From Deltaproteobacteria bacterium (GTDB taxonomy: Bacteria > Desulfobacterota > RBG-13-43-22), in assembly GCA_016219225.1 (NCBI GenBank), contig JACRBX010000132.1:1-58033 (forward strand): a stretch of DNA of 58,033 nt, read 5' to 3'. Shown piece by piece: positions 42,491-50,956 of the stretch; position 1 is the stretch's first letter, and every line of letters begins with the position of its first letter. The notes below the pieces were generated by a model. That model was not told where the DNA came from and did not search any database. It saw only the letters and a list, made by a program, of their open reading frames with translations. A program made the translations under genes and the position numbers.

Positions 42491-43330
42491 TTGAAAGAAA
42501 TACGTATAGGGCCATGGAAGGTTTGCAAGAACACCCCGCTCCTGATAATTGCCGGCCCTTGTGTCATAGAAGATGAATCGACTACCGTAGCCATCGCCCG
42601 TGAGCTCAAGGAAATTCAGAAACGGCTGAACATTCCCCTTGTTTTTAAGGCCTCTTACGACAAAGCCAACAGAACCTCGATCCACAGTTTTCGCGGTCCC
42701 GGTCTGGAAGCCGGATTGGATCTCCTGGATTTTATACGGGCCCGCTTTGAACTTCCGGTTCTATCCGATGTCCATCAGGTCCATGAAATAGAAAAGGCCG
42801 CTCAGGTCCTGGATGTGATCCAGGTACCGGCTTTCCTGTGCCGTCAGACCGATCTGTTGACGGCCGTCGGTCGGACGGGCCGGCCGGTCAATGTAAAAAA
42901 AGGGCAGTTTCTTTCTCCCTGGGATATGCGGTTTGTATTGGATAAAATTACCGAAACCGGTAATGACCAAATTCTGGTGACTGAAAGAGGAACCACCTTC
43001 GGATATAATAATTTGGTGGTGGATTTTCGGTCTTTGCCGATTCTTTCCGGTTTTGGGTATCCTGTAATCTTCGATGCCACTCACAGTGTTCAACTGCCTG
43101 GAGGCCGTGAAGGGGAATCCGGTGGGGAACGGAAATTCGTGCCTTTTCTGTCGAGGGCAGCCGTTGCAGCCGGTGTGCAAGGGGTCTTCCTGGAGGTCCA
43201 CCTGGAACCGGAAAAGGCCTTATGTGACGGGGCCAATTCCTGGCCTTTGAATAAATTAGAGGACCTTTTACGTTCTCTTATGGCGATTCATGAGTTGGGA
43301 ACTACCTGGAGTGACGAGTACGATATGTAG
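42491..43330 (+). CDS. kdsA: 3-deoxy-D-manno-octulosonate 8-phosphate synthase
   Basis: 279 residues: LIIAGPCVIEDES, FKASYDKANRTSIHSFRGPG, IIQVPAFLCRQTDLL-type segment (VIQVPAFLCRQTDLL), VNVKKGQFLSPWD, TERGTTFGYNNLVVDFRS and DATHSVQLPGG. It condenses phosphoenolpyruvate with arabinose 5-phosphate. Cys24 in GPCVIE matches the metal-ligand Cys of the Aquifex-type, metal-dependent class. It starts at TTG, 15 bases after pyrG; the ribosome site is weak, so it may depend on coupling. It forms the KDO pathway with kdsC next door. Confidence 0.96.
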   Translation: MKEIRIGPWKVCKNTPLLIIAGPCVIEDESTTVAIARELKEIQKRLNIPLVFKASYDKANRTSIHSFRGPGLEAGLDLLDFIRARFELPVLSDVHQVHEIEKAAQVLDVIQVPAFLCRQTDLLTAVGRTGRPVNVKKGQFLSPWDMRFVLDKITETGNDQILVTERGTTFGYNNLVVDFRSLPILSGFGYPVIFDATHSVQLPGGREGESGGERKFVPFLSRAAVAAGVQGVFLEVHLEPEKALCDGANSWPLNKLEDLLRSLMAIHELGTTWSDEYDM

Positions 43331-43384
43331 CTCTGCGAAAATCAGCGTCCTAATTTATACAGAGCCGGTTGATCGGAATGAAGT

Positions 43385-43930
43385 ATGAACTTGAATCAGA
43401 AGGCCCTTCTTCAAAAGGCCCAAAAAATTCGTCTGCTTCTGCTTGATGTGGACGGGGTCCTGACGGACGGCAGAATCCTTTATAATGAGAACGGCAGGGA
43501 GATTAAGGTTTTTCACGTCCAGGACGGCCAGGGTATTCGGTGGCTTCAAAGGTGGGGGATGGAAGTGGGGTTTCTGTCAGGACGATCCTCCCGGGCTGTC
43601 GAGGCCAGAGCAAAGGAATTGGGTATTTCCCTTCTTTTTCAAGGGGTCAAAGATAAAATAAAAACTTTTGAAATGATCCTGAAAAGAACAAAGTTTGATC
43701 AAGAAGAGGTTTGCTTTATGGGGGATGACTTTATTGACCTGCCTCTGCTTAAAAGGGTCGGCTTGTCGATCAGTGTGATCAATGGCCATCCTTTGGTTCA
43801 AAAGGAGGTCGATTATGTGACCAGGACAGCCGGGGGTAACGGGGCTGTGCGGGAAGTCTCCGAGTTTATTCTCAAAGCCCAGGGCAAATGGGGAGCTATT
43901 CTTGGGGATTATGGATTAATACGAAAATAG
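43385..43930 (+). CDS. kdsC: 3-deoxy-D-manno-octulosonate 8-phosphate phosphatase
   Basis: A 181-residue cap-less HAD phosphatase: motif I LLLDVDGVLTDG (nucleophile D21, D23), the beta-hairpin FHVQDGQGIRWLQRWG, motif II FLSGRSS, the motif III region GVKDKIKTFE and motif IV FMGDDFIDLPLL. It dephosphorylates KDO-8-phosphate to KDO, following KdsA. Tetramer-forming KdsC proteins have exactly this length and hairpin. Confidence 0.95.
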   Translation: MNLNQKALLQKAQKIRLLLLDVDGVLTDGRILYNENGREIKVFHVQDGQGIRWLQRWGMEVGFLSGRSSRAVEARAKELGISLLFQGVKDKIKTFEMILKRTKFDQEEVCFMGDDFIDLPLLKRVGLSISVINGHPLVQKEVDYVTRTAGGNGAVREVSEFILKAQGKWGAILGDYGLIRK

Positions 43931-44240
43931 GGTTCAGGGATCAGGGGCCAGGGGTCGGCGAAAGACATTTTCATGCTTCGTGGTGACCCCCATTCCCAAG
44001 CCTTCACTCTCTTCGGTGGTGGGATGAGGGAGGGGGAAAGCGGCAGGAATCCATTGACCGGGGGATTAGATTTGGTTATATTGGCCAATAAAAAAAATAA
44101 AGTTTCAAGTCACAAGATGCAAGTTGCAAGGATGAAAAACGATCTCTTGAAAAACCTGGATTCCCGATAAAGACATTCGGGAATGACGGGAAAAATGTCG
44201 CTGTAGTATTAGGACATGAGAATTTAATAAGAATCTTGAC
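43931..44240. other. 310-bp intergenic region with repeats
   Basis: No convincing gene is seen. It contains AGGGGTC/AGGGGCC words and the TTTTCATGCTTCGTGGTG element (43968-43986, also seen near 20652 and 31476), a partial composite repeat (44099-44137) and a GTCATTCCCG element (44155-44188). Confidence 0.55.
44155..44188. repeat. GTCATTCCCG dispersed element (reverse copy)
   Basis: CCTGGATTCCCGATAAAGAC followed by ATTCGGGAATGACG is the reverse complement of the copy at 35159-35191, upstream of lptC. Confidence 0.65.
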
Positions 44241-44807
44241 GTGAAAAATCTAAAGAATATATTGATCATCGGCATTCTGTGTGTCGTTGCTTTCTGGATC
44301 GGCCTATATGCTTTTCGAATCCAGAAACCATCCCCCCCACCTAAGGTCCAGGCGGAAAAAGGGATTCCCGGCCAAATAGGTATGCAGGAGATCAATTTCG
44401 TTCAGGTCAAGGAAGGGGTTAAGTTGTGGGAATTGAAGGCCGAGGCGGTGACCTATCAGCAGTCTCAAAACCAGGTCTCTTTTAAAAAGGTAATATTGAC
44501 TTATTTCCCGAAGGGGGAAGGTCCTATCACCCTGGTAGGGAACCTGGGGAAACTGGATACGCAAAAAAAAAATGTTTTCATTGAAGGGGAAGTGGTTATT
44601 TCAACCCCGGATGGCTATGAACTCAAGGCCCCTTCCCTTCAATATCAGGATGATAAGAGGGAGGTCTTCACAGAAGGGCATTTCTCTTTTAAAGGCCCCA
44701 ATATTTCCCTGGATGGTCAGGGGGTCACTATGAACCTGGATTCCCAGAAGCTTTGGGTTAAAAAAAGGGCCAGAATGCTTTTTTACCATTCTTTTTTTAA
44801 ATCCTGA
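44241..44807 (+). CDS. lptC: LPS export ABC transporter periplasmic protein LptC
   Basis: 188 residues with one N-terminal membrane anchor (ILIIGILCVVAFWIGLYAF) and a periplasmic beta-jellyroll of the OstA/LptC type (INFVQVKEGVKLWELKAEAV, VFIEGEVVISTPDGYELKAP, REVFTEGHFSFKG, GQGVTMNLDSQKLWV). LptC receives LPS from the inner-membrane LptBFG transporter and passes it to LptA. It starts at GTG with a weak ribosome site. Adjacent lptA and lptB support the call. Confidence 0.9.
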   Translation: MKNLKNILIIGILCVVAFWIGLYAFRIQKPSPPPKVQAEKGIPGQIGMQEINFVQVKEGVKLWELKAEAVTYQQSQNQVSFKKVILTYFPKGEGPITLVGNLGKLDTQKKNVFIEGEVVISTPDGYELKAPSLQYQDDKREVFTEGHFSFKGPNISLDGQGVTMNLDSQKLWVKKRARMLFYHSFFKS

Positions 44808-44923
44808 TAAAGTTAGAGATAAATTCGCAGATACGGAGCGCCTGTCAAAGAGAAGTTTTCTGAAGGTCCCCGACCGAAGGTCGGGGGTCCCCGATCATGG
44901 AAGGGGATGAAAGGAGGGGGGGA

Positions 44924-45508
44924 ATGGGAAAAAAAATAAGAAAAGGATTTCTGTTCTACGGAATTATTGGATTCATTTTGGTCGGATCCTTTTTGCCGGG
45001 TTTGGTGAATGGGAAAGAAAAGGACCCCTTGGAAAGCAATCGCCCCATAGTGGTCACCTCCGATACCCTGGAAGCGGATAATAAAAACAAACTGGCTACC
45101 TTCTCGGGAAATGTTGTGGCCAGGCAGGAACAACAGGGTAAAGATCCCTTTCTGATCTATTGTGATACCATGGTGATTTATTATACCGAAGAGACCGATA
45201 AAAAACCTTCTGCCGCTCAACCGAACCGGAACGAAAAGAAAAGTCCTGCCGGCCAGAACCGGGTAGATAAGATTGTAGCCAAGGGCCAAGTCAAGATCGT
45301 TCATGGCAAAGATGTGGCTACTGGAGAAACAGCCACTTTTTATAATGCGGATCAGCGCATCGTTCTATCGGGCAATCCCAAGGTCTGGCAGGGGAAGAAC
45401 CTGGTCAAAGGAGAAGAGATCACCGTCTGGATAAAGGAGAATCGAAGCCTGGTCACCGGTAAGGGTTCTAATCGAGTCCAGGCTGTTATTCATCAAGAAG
45501 AGAAATAA
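44924..45508 (+). CDS. lptA: LPS transport periplasmic protein LptA
   Basis: 194 residues with a signal peptide (GFLFYGIIGFILVGSFLPGLVNG) and an OstA domain: PIVVTSDTLEADNKNKLATF, GNVVARQ, KIVAKGQVKIVHGKDVATGE, IVLSGNPKVWQGKNLVKGEE. LptA forms the periplasmic bridge carrying LPS to the outer membrane. A hydrophilic insertion of about 25 residues (TDKKPSAAQPNRNEKKSPAG) interrupts the strand series. The ATG at 44924 follows AAAGGAGG; an upstream ATG at 44897 is less likely. Its stop overlaps the lptB start. Confidence 0.92.
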   Translation: MGKKIRKGFLFYGIIGFILVGSFLPGLVNGKEKDPLESNRPIVVTSDTLEADNKNKLATFSGNVVARQEQQGKDPFLIYCDTMVIYYTEETDKKPSAAQPNRNEKKSPAGQNRVDKIVAKGQVKIVHGKDVATGETATFYNADQRIVLSGNPKVWQGKNLVKGEEITVWIKENRSLVTGKGSNRVQAVIHQEEK

Positions 45509-46233
45509 TGAAACAATTAGCCGTTCGAGACCTGGTAAAAATGTATCACCGGAAAGCGGTGGTTAACAAGGTCAGTCTGCATCTGACCGAGGGGGAAATT
45601 GTCGGGCTCTTAGGCCCGAACGGTGCAGGCAAAACAACGACTTTTTATATGATCGTCGGCCTGACCCGACCCAACCAGGGGACTGTTTTATTGAACCAGG
45701 AAAATATCAGTGATTTGCCCATGTATCTTCGGGCCCGGAAAGGCATCAATTATCTGCCTCAAGAACCCTCGGTTTTTACCCGACTGACCGTTGGGGAAAA
45801 TATAATGGCTATTTTAGAAACCCTGGATATCTCGGCTGAAGAACGGGAAACCCGATTGGCCGGGCTTCTTAAGGAGCTCAAGCTGACCCATTTGGACCAA
45901 CATAAAGCCTATTCCCTTTCCGGCGGGGAGCGGAGGCGGGTCGAGATTACCAGGGCCCTGGTCACTTCACCGTCTTTTATCTTGTTGGATGAACCTTTTG
46001 CCGGGATCGATCCCTTGGCCGTTAATGATATCCAGAACATTATCGAGGCGTTAAAGGCTAAAAATATCGGAATTCTGATTTCTGATCACAATGTCCGGGA
46101 AACCCTTTCCGTATGTGATCGGGCTTATATCATTCATGAAGGGAAGGTCCTGGAAGAAGGGACTCCCCAGGAGTTGGCCGAAAGCGAAACGGCCCGAAAA
46201 ATTTACCTGGGAGAAAAGTTTCAATTACTCTGA
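45508..46233 (+). CDS. lptB: LPS export ABC transporter ATPase LptB
   Basis: A 241-residue ABC ATPase: Walker A GPNGAGKTTTFYM, Q-loop INYLPQEPSVF, signature SGGERRRVE, Walker B FILLDEPFAGIDP, H-loop LISDHNVRE. The SVFTRLTVGENI and GIDP segments are LptB-typical. It powers extraction of LPS from the inner membrane with LptF and LptG, which are not in this window. Start and stop overlap lptA and rpoN by one or a few bases (TAATGA, TGATGG), indicating tight coupling. Confidence 0.96.
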   Translation: MKQLAVRDLVKMYHRKAVVNKVSLHLTEGEIVGLLGPNGAGKTTTFYMIVGLTRPNQGTVLLNQENISDLPMYLRARKGINYLPQEPSVFTRLTVGENIMAILETLDISAEERETRLAGLLKELKLTHLDQHKAYSLSGGERRRVEITRALVTSPSFILLDEPFAGIDPLAVNDIQNIIEALKAKNIGILISDHNVRETLSVCDRAYIIHEGKVLEEGTPQELAESETARKIYLGEKFQLL

Positions 46234-47696
46234 TGGCCTTAGAGATCAAACAACAACTCAGACTGAGCCAGCAGTTGATCATGACTCCCCAGTTGCAGCA
46301 GGCCATCAAGCTGCTGCAGCTCTCCCGACTGGAGCTCCTGGAGAACCTGCACCAGGAATTGGAAGCCAATCCGGTCCTGGAAGAGGCCCTGAGCGAGGAC
46401 TTGGAAGCCTCGCAGGTTGAAAAGACCGAGGGCGGTTCGGAGGCCGAGGTCGAAGATCGACAGCCCGAGGTGAATATCGGGGAACAGGCCTTCGAAAATA
46501 TGGATTGGGATAATTATCTTAACGATTATTATACCCCTCGCAGTGAAGATATTTCCGAAGACCGGGACATCCCCTCTTATGAAAACATGGTTTCCAAAAA
46601 AACCTCCTTGACCGACCACCTCATGTGGCAACTCTCTCTTTCCAATTTGACCCCGGAAGAGGAGAGGATGGGATCGGAGATCATAGGGAATTTGGATGGT
46701 AACGGATATCTGAAGGCCTCTTTGGAAGAGATTTCTCAAAGTACCGGATTGGATATGGACCTGGCAGAAAGGGTTTTGAAGCGTATTCAGGAATTTGATC
46801 CCCTGGGGGTCGCCTCCAGGGACCTTAAAGAATGTCTGCTGATCCAGGCCCGGCATTTGACCCATTCGAATCCCTGGGTGGAGTCGATTATCTTAGACCA
46901 TTTGAATTCCCTGGAAACCAAAAATTACCAGGCCATAGCCCGGGCTTTACAAGCCCCGATCGAAGAGATTATCCCGGCCATAGAAGTTATCTTGCACCTG
47001 GACCCCAAACCAGGACGACTCTACAGCGACGAAGAGTCTCAGTATATCAGTCCTGATATCTTCGTTTATAAAGTAGGGGAGGAGGTCCATATTGTTTTAA
47101 ATGAAGACGGCCTTCCCCGTTTGAGGATCAACGCCTTTTACAAACAGGCCTTAAGTCAGCGGGGAGCCGTATCAGAAACCACCCGAGATTATATTCAAGA
47201 AAAGCTGCGTTCGGCTATCTGGCTGATCAAGAGTATTCATCAAAGGCAGCGGACCATCTATCGGGTTGCTGAGAGTATTTTTAAATTTCAACATGATTTT
47301 TTGGATCACGGCATTTCTCATTTGAAACCCCTGATCCTGAAAGATGTAGCCGAAGAGGTCCAAATGCATGAATCGACCATCAGTCGGGTGACCACCAATA
47401 AATATGTCCATACTCCCCAGGGGATTTTTGAATTAAAATTTTTCTTCAACAGTTCTTTGGCCGGGGCCAATGGAGAAACCGTAGCCTCAGAAAGTGTCAA
47501 AGAAAGGATCAGGCTCTTGATATCCGGGGAAGATCAGACCCACCCCTTGAGTGATCAGGAACTTACCGAACTTCTCTTGAAAGAGAATATCCATATTGCC
47601 CGGCGAACAGTGGCCAAATATCGGGAAGCCTTGGGTCTCCTTCCCTCTAATAAGCGAAAAAAAATTCCCATGGAACAATGGATGCGTTCTAAATAA
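46233..47696 (+). CDS. rpoN: RNA polymerase sigma-54 factor
   Basis: 487 residues with all three regions: Gln/Leu-rich region I (KQQLRLSQQLIMTPQLQQAI), an acidic region II, the core-binding region and HTH, and the C-terminal RpoN box ARRTVAKYRE. It directs enhancer-dependent transcription from -24/-12 promoters together with AAA+ activators. Its start codon overlaps the lptB stop, an order conserved in proteobacteria. hpf, ptsN and rapZ follow. Confidence 0.98.
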   Translation: MALEIKQQLRLSQQLIMTPQLQQAIKLLQLSRLELLENLHQELEANPVLEEALSEDLEASQVEKTEGGSEAEVEDRQPEVNIGEQAFENMDWDNYLNDYYTPRSEDISEDRDIPSYENMVSKKTSLTDHLMWQLSLSNLTPEEERMGSEIIGNLDGNGYLKASLEEISQSTGLDMDLAERVLKRIQEFDPLGVASRDLKECLLIQARHLTHSNPWVESIILDHLNSLETKNYQAIARALQAPIEEIIPAIEVILHLDPKPGRLYSDEESQYISPDIFVYKVGEEVHIVLNEDGLPRLRINAFYKQALSQRGAVSETTRDYIQEKLRSAIWLIKSIHQRQRTIYRVAESIFKFQHDFLDHGISHLKPLILKDVAEEVQMHESTISRVTTNKYVHTPQGIFELKFFFNSSLAGANGETVASESVKERIRLLISGEDQTHPLSDQELTELLLKENIHIARRTVAKYREALGLLPSNKRKKIPMEQWMRSK

Positions 47697-47727
47697 TTTT
47701 TCCGACCCGTTCGGAGTAGGAGGTATT

Positions 47728-48267
47728 ATGCAAATTTCTGTATCTTTCCGGAATGTAGATCCCTCGGACCATCTTAAAGGCTATGCTGAAAACCGGATGG
47801 CGCGCCTCAAAAAATATATGGACGAGCCGATAGAAATTTATCTGGTCCTTTCCATTCAAAAATTCAGACATACCGCTGATGTGACCATTTCGGCTAATGG
47901 GATGAAAATAAAGGCCCAGGAAGAAACAGGGGACTTATATTCGGCCATAGATATGGTTTTGGATAAAATAGAAAAACAGGTCAAAAGGCGTCGGGAAAAA
48001 GTCAAAGAACATAAAGCCGAGGGGATGACCAAAGGGTTAACAGAAGAGAAAAAAACAGGGGAGGAAAAAGAAGTTGAAGAAGAAGTTCCTCAGATTGTAA
48101 AGACCGAGAGGATCCTGGCCAAACCGATGGATGTAGAAGAAGCTTCTTTACAACTCAAACTCTCGAATAGCGAATTTATGGTTTTTACCAATTCCAAAAC
48201 CCGGTTGATCAATGTCTTGTATCGCAGGAAGGATGGGAATTTTGGATTGATTGAACCGGCGAGTTAA
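47728..48267 (+). CDS. hpf: Ribosome hibernation-promoting factor, long form
   Basis: 179 residues: an N-terminal S30AE/YfiA domain (ISVSFRNVDPSDHLKGYAEN, VLSIQKFRHTADVTISAN, GDLYSAIDMVLDKIEKQVKR) then an acidic linker and the C-terminal dimerisation domain (KPMDVEEASLQLKLSNSEFM, VLYRRKDGNFGLIEP). The long form pairs 70S ribosomes into inactive 100S particles. The ATG has a TAGGAGG site 5 bases away. It sits between rpoN and ptsN as in many proteobacteria. Confidence 0.95.
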   Translation: MQISVSFRNVDPSDHLKGYAENRMARLKKYMDEPIEIYLVLSIQKFRHTADVTISANGMKIKAQEETGDLYSAIDMVLDKIEKQVKRRREKVKEHKAEGMTKGLTEEKKTGEEKEVEEEVPQIVKTERILAKPMDVEEASLQLKLSNSEFMVFTNSKTRLINVLYRRKDGNFGLIEPAS

Positions 48268-48271
48268 CACA

Positions 48272-48308
48272 ACGGCGACGCTTTTTTGTCATTCCCGAAT
48301 GTCTTTAT
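48272..48308. repeat. Truncated GTCATTCCCG element abutting the ptsN start
   Basis: CGGCGACGCTTTTTTGTCAT and CCCGAATGTCTTTAT match the outer part of the element at 44155-44205 and end exactly at the ptsN ATG, so the usual ribosome site is absent and repeat DNA forms the leader. Confidence 0.6.
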
Positions 48309-48768
48309 GAAAATTTGTCACTATTTAGATCCCGCTCTGATCTTATCCGAGCTGAAGGCCCAGGATAAGGAAGGGGTATTGGCCGAACTGGCCGATCTGA
48401 TTGCCGGGCATGTCCCCGGAACGAAATCCGGAGAGGTGCTGCAGGTATTACTGGACCGGGAACGTCTTGGCAGTACCGGAATTGGGGAAGGCTTTGCCAT
48501 TCCCCACGGGAAAATGAAAAACATAGATCAAATGATCATCGCTTTCGGCCGGTCTCGCCAGGGGATCCCCTTTGATTCCATGGATGGTAAAGAAGCTTTT
48601 TATTTTTTTGTTTTAATCGCCCCGGGAGATTGCGCCGGCCTTCATTTAAAGGCCTTGGCCAAAATTTCTCGTTTTTTGAAAAACAGCGCCTTCAAAGAAA
48701 GTTTGTCTCGGGCCGCAGATCGTGATGCATTGCAGAAGGTTATTCAGGAACAGGATGATTTACCGTGA
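48307..48768 (+). CDS. ptsN: PTS EIIA (nitrogen-regulatory, PtsN type)
   Basis: A 153-residue EIIA of the fructose/nitrogen family with predicted phospho-His H67 in GIGEGFAIPHGK. N-terminal MKICHYLDPALILSELKAQD matches the usual start of PtsN, so ATG 48307 is chosen over TTG 48286. PtsN accepts phosphate from the nitrogen PTS and regulates transport and metabolism rather than importing sugar. No good Shine-Dalgarno exists because a truncated dispersed repeat runs up to the ATG. It overlaps rapZ by 4 bases. Confidence 0.92.
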   Translation: MKICHYLDPALILSELKAQDKEGVLAELADLIAGHVPGTKSGEVLQVLLDRERLGSTGIGEGFAIPHGKMKNIDQMIIAFGRSRQGIPFDSMDGKEAFYFFVLIAPGDCAGLHLKALAKISRFLKNSAFKESLSRAADRDALQKVIQEQDDLP

Positions 48769-49658
48769 GGGAAACCCCGCCCTCCAAGATAGAAAAAAAC
48801 ATCCGACTGGTGGTCATCACCGGCCTGTCGGGATCGGGCAAGAGCACGGCCCTTAAAGCCTTTGAGGATATCGGTTTTTTTTGTATCGACAATTTACCGG
48901 CCACCTTGCTTCCGCGGTTTTTAGAGTTGCGGGATGAGATTTCCCGGGAGGTTATTAAGATCGCCCTGGTTATGGACCTCCGGGGAAAAGATTTTTTAGC
49001 CAAGTTCCCGAAGATTTTCCAGGAAATTAAGCGGAAGGGTTTTGTCATCGAGGTCTTGTTTTTAGAGGCTGAGGAAGAAGCCCTGGTCCGTCGTTTCAGT
49101 CAGACCCGACGTCATCATCCCCTCGGGGACCATCGGACCCTTTCCGGAACTATTCGCCTGGAAAGGAAAAAAATGGAGCCCATCAAGAAACTGGCTACCT
49201 ATTGCCTGGATACCAGCCATCTTAATGTCCATCAACTTCGGGAGGAGATCCTGCGTCTCTTTTCCAAAGTGGCCCAACCGGCCAAGATGACCATGAACCT
49301 GATCTCTTTCGGATATAAATACGGCCTCCCCAATGAAGCCGATATCGTGATGGATGTCCGATTCCTGCCTAACCCTTTTTTTGTAACGGAATTAAAAGAG
49401 ATGGATGGGAATCAAAAACCGGTGATCGATTATATTATGAAATGGAAAGAGACTAAGATTTTTTTGAAAAGTTTTTACGAATTGATTTCCTTTTTAATTC
49501 CTCAATATCAGAAAGAAGGGAAATCCCAACTGACGATTGCTGTGGGGTGTACCGGGGGAAAACACCGTTCGGTGACGATCATCAATGCCTTATCCGACTT
49601 TTTAAAGAAGCAAAAGCTTTTGATTAATATTCGCCACCGGGATATTCGGTTGGGGTAG
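48765..49658 (+). CDS. rapZ: RNase adaptor protein RapZ
   Basis: A 297-residue RapZ/YvcJ-type protein: Walker A ITGLSGSGKSTALKAFED, IDNLPATLLPRFLEL, LEAEEEALVRRFSQTRRHHP, and a C-terminal half with SFGYKYGLPNEADIVMDVRFLPNPF and VGCTGGKHRSVTI. In enterobacteria it guides RNase E to the small RNA GlmZ; elsewhere it is a nucleotide-binding regulator. It begins at GTG, overlapping the ptsN stop. The sRNA target in this organism is unknown. Confidence 0.96.
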   Translation: MRETPPSKIEKNIRLVVITGLSGSGKSTALKAFEDIGFFCIDNLPATLLPRFLELRDEISREVIKIALVMDLRGKDFLAKFPKIFQEIKRKGFVIEVLFLEAEEEALVRRFSQTRRHHPLGDHRTLSGTIRLERKKMEPIKKLATYCLDTSHLNVHQLREEILRLFSKVAQPAKMTMNLISFGYKYGLPNEADIVMDVRFLPNPFFVTELKEMDGNQKPVIDYIMKWKETKIFLKSFYELISFLIPQYQKEGKSQLTIAVGCTGGKHRSVTIINALSDFLKKQKLLINIRHRDIRLG

Positions 49659-49669
49659 TATTAACGTTT

Positions 49670-49694
49670 TGCGTTCGGCGTTCGGCGTTTGGCG
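49670..49694. repeat. Short-word repeat (GCGTTCGGCGTT words)
   Basis: Tandem GCGTTCG/GCGTTTG words (GTTCGGCGTTCGGCGTTTGG) follow the rapZ stop. The rest of the 292-bp gap to the next gene holds CTTGAACC words at 49905-49931 and no coding sequence. Confidence 0.55.
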
Positions 49695-49950
49695 AAAAGA
49701 ACAAAACTGAAAGCCAGGAAGCTAAAGTTTAGATAATAACAATACAGCGATGGGCGAGAGGCAAACAAAGATCCGAAAAAAGCCAGCCTTTAGCCTTCTC
49801 CGAGCTGTAGGCGCTCCGGGCCGGTAGCTTGGCCCATTGCCCATAGCTCGGCATGAAGTAAATTTCAGGTTTGGTGGCGCTCCGATTCTTTCGGACCTTG
49901 TCCCCCGGACCTTAAACCTTGAACCTTGAATTTATAGAGGCGGCAGGCCA

Positions 49951-50358
49951 ATGATTGGAATTGTGATTGTTACCCATTGTAATCTGGGTCAGGAACTTAT
50001 TCGATCCGCGGAATTTATTGTAGGGAGTCTTAACCAGGCCCAGGCGGTTTCCTTAAACCCGGAGGATCAGGATGAGGCCTTGCGGGGAAAAATCAACGAG
50101 GCTATTGAAAAGGTCAATGCCGGAGAGGGCGTCATTCTTCTCACGGATATGTTTGGTGGAACCCCATCCAATATCAGTCTTTCTTTTTTAGCCGACGGAA
50201 AAGTGGAAGTGGTTACCGGCGTGAATCTGCCCATGTTGATCGGTCTGGCTTCCAAAAGGGAAGGCAAATCCTTGAACCAGGTCGCCCGGGAAATCAAGGA
50301 TTATGGTCTCCGAAGTATTGCTTTAGCAGGGGAAATATTAAAAAAGGAGATCAAATAA
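49951..50358 (+). CDS. PTS EIIA, mannose family
   Basis: A 135-residue mannose-family IIA domain with phospho-His H9 (IGIVIVTHCNLGQEL), ILLTDMFGGTPSNIS and VEVVTGVNLPMLIGL. In deltaproteobacteria this type usually sits with HPr and EI in an incomplete, regulatory PTS. Here no IIB/IIC, HPr or EI gene follows, so it probably acts in phosphorelay regulation together with PtsN, using partners elsewhere. rimI follows 11 bases after the stop. Confidence 0.9.
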   Translation: MIGIVIVTHCNLGQELIRSAEFIVGSLNQAQAVSLNPEDQDEALRGKINEAIEKVNAGEGVILLTDMFGGTPSNISLSFLADGKVEVVTGVNLPMLIGLASKREGKSLNQVAREIKDYGLRSIALAGEILKKEIK

Positions 50359-50369
50359 AGGATTCAACC

Positions 50370-50810
50370 TTGCTCCTTATTCCCGCTCAGGTGGTCGACC
50401 TGCCTGAATTATTGATCATAGAATCGGCTTCTTTTATTCAACCCTGGTCAAAAGCCATTTTTCATTTTGAATTAAGCAAGTCGCCTTCCACGATTTATGT
50501 GGCTCGAAGGGGCTCCGGAACACCGGTCTTAGGGTACATTTGTTTCTGGGAGGTGGCCGACGAGTTCCAGATGCTCAATCTGGCTGTTCATCCGGATCAC
50601 CGACGTCAAGGATTGGGCCGTACCCTCTTGACCTTTCTCCTGAAAAAAGCTGAAGGGAAAAAGACCTCAAGAGTGTTTCTCGAGGTCCGGCCCTCCAATC
50701 TGACTGCCCTGGCCCTGTATCGCTCCGTGGGGTTTAGAATACTTTACCGGCGTCCTGGTTATTATCCCCCGGAGGGAGAAGAGGCCCTGGTTATGGAATG
50801 GGCGCGTTAA
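50370..50810 (+). CDS. rimI: Ribosomal-protein-alanine N-acetyltransferase (RimI-like GNAT)
   Basis: A 146-residue GNAT enzyme: FIQPWSKAIFHFEL (RimI-typical after the SxxxPW motif), acetyl-CoA loop HPDHRRQGLGRTLL, LEVRPSNLTALALYRSVGF and RRPGYYPPEGEEALVMEW. It acetylates the N-terminal alanine of ribosomal protein S18 and possibly other proteins. It starts at TTG with AAAGGA 7 bases upstream. The rimI name rests on overall motif order and is moderately firm. Confidence 0.87.
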   Translation: MLLIPAQVVDLPELLIIESASFIQPWSKAIFHFELSKSPSTIYVARRGSGTPVLGYICFWEVADEFQMLNLAVHPDHRRQGLGRTLLTFLLKKAEGKKTSRVFLEVRPSNLTALALYRSVGFRILYRRPGYYPPEGEEALVMEWAR

Positions 50811-50822
50811 AGGCGAAACTAC

Positions 50823-50918
50823 GAATATTGAATATCGAACACTGAATATCGAATCATGAAGTGATTTGTTTTTGTCTTCCTTCGACATTCATTATTCATT
50901 ATTCGACATTCGATATTC
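50823..50918. repeat. Short-word hairpin (GAATATCGAA words)
   Basis: The left arm (50823-50860) repeats GAATATTGAATATCGAAC-type words; the right arm (50880-50918) carries the inverted TTCGACATTCATTATTC words ending TCGATATTC. Pairing is near-perfect around a T-rich loop. It lies between the convergent rimI and the secreted protein gene. Confidence 0.72.
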
Positions 50919-50956
50919 TCCTGTTTTCTCGACGTCCATCAAGAGGATGAGGTTTA

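Noticed and set aside
46233-47696. Sigma-54 (-24/-12) promoters within the window near rpoN-dependent-looking genes
   Set aside because: No intergenic site matched TGGCAC-N5-TTGC well enough by eye to report.
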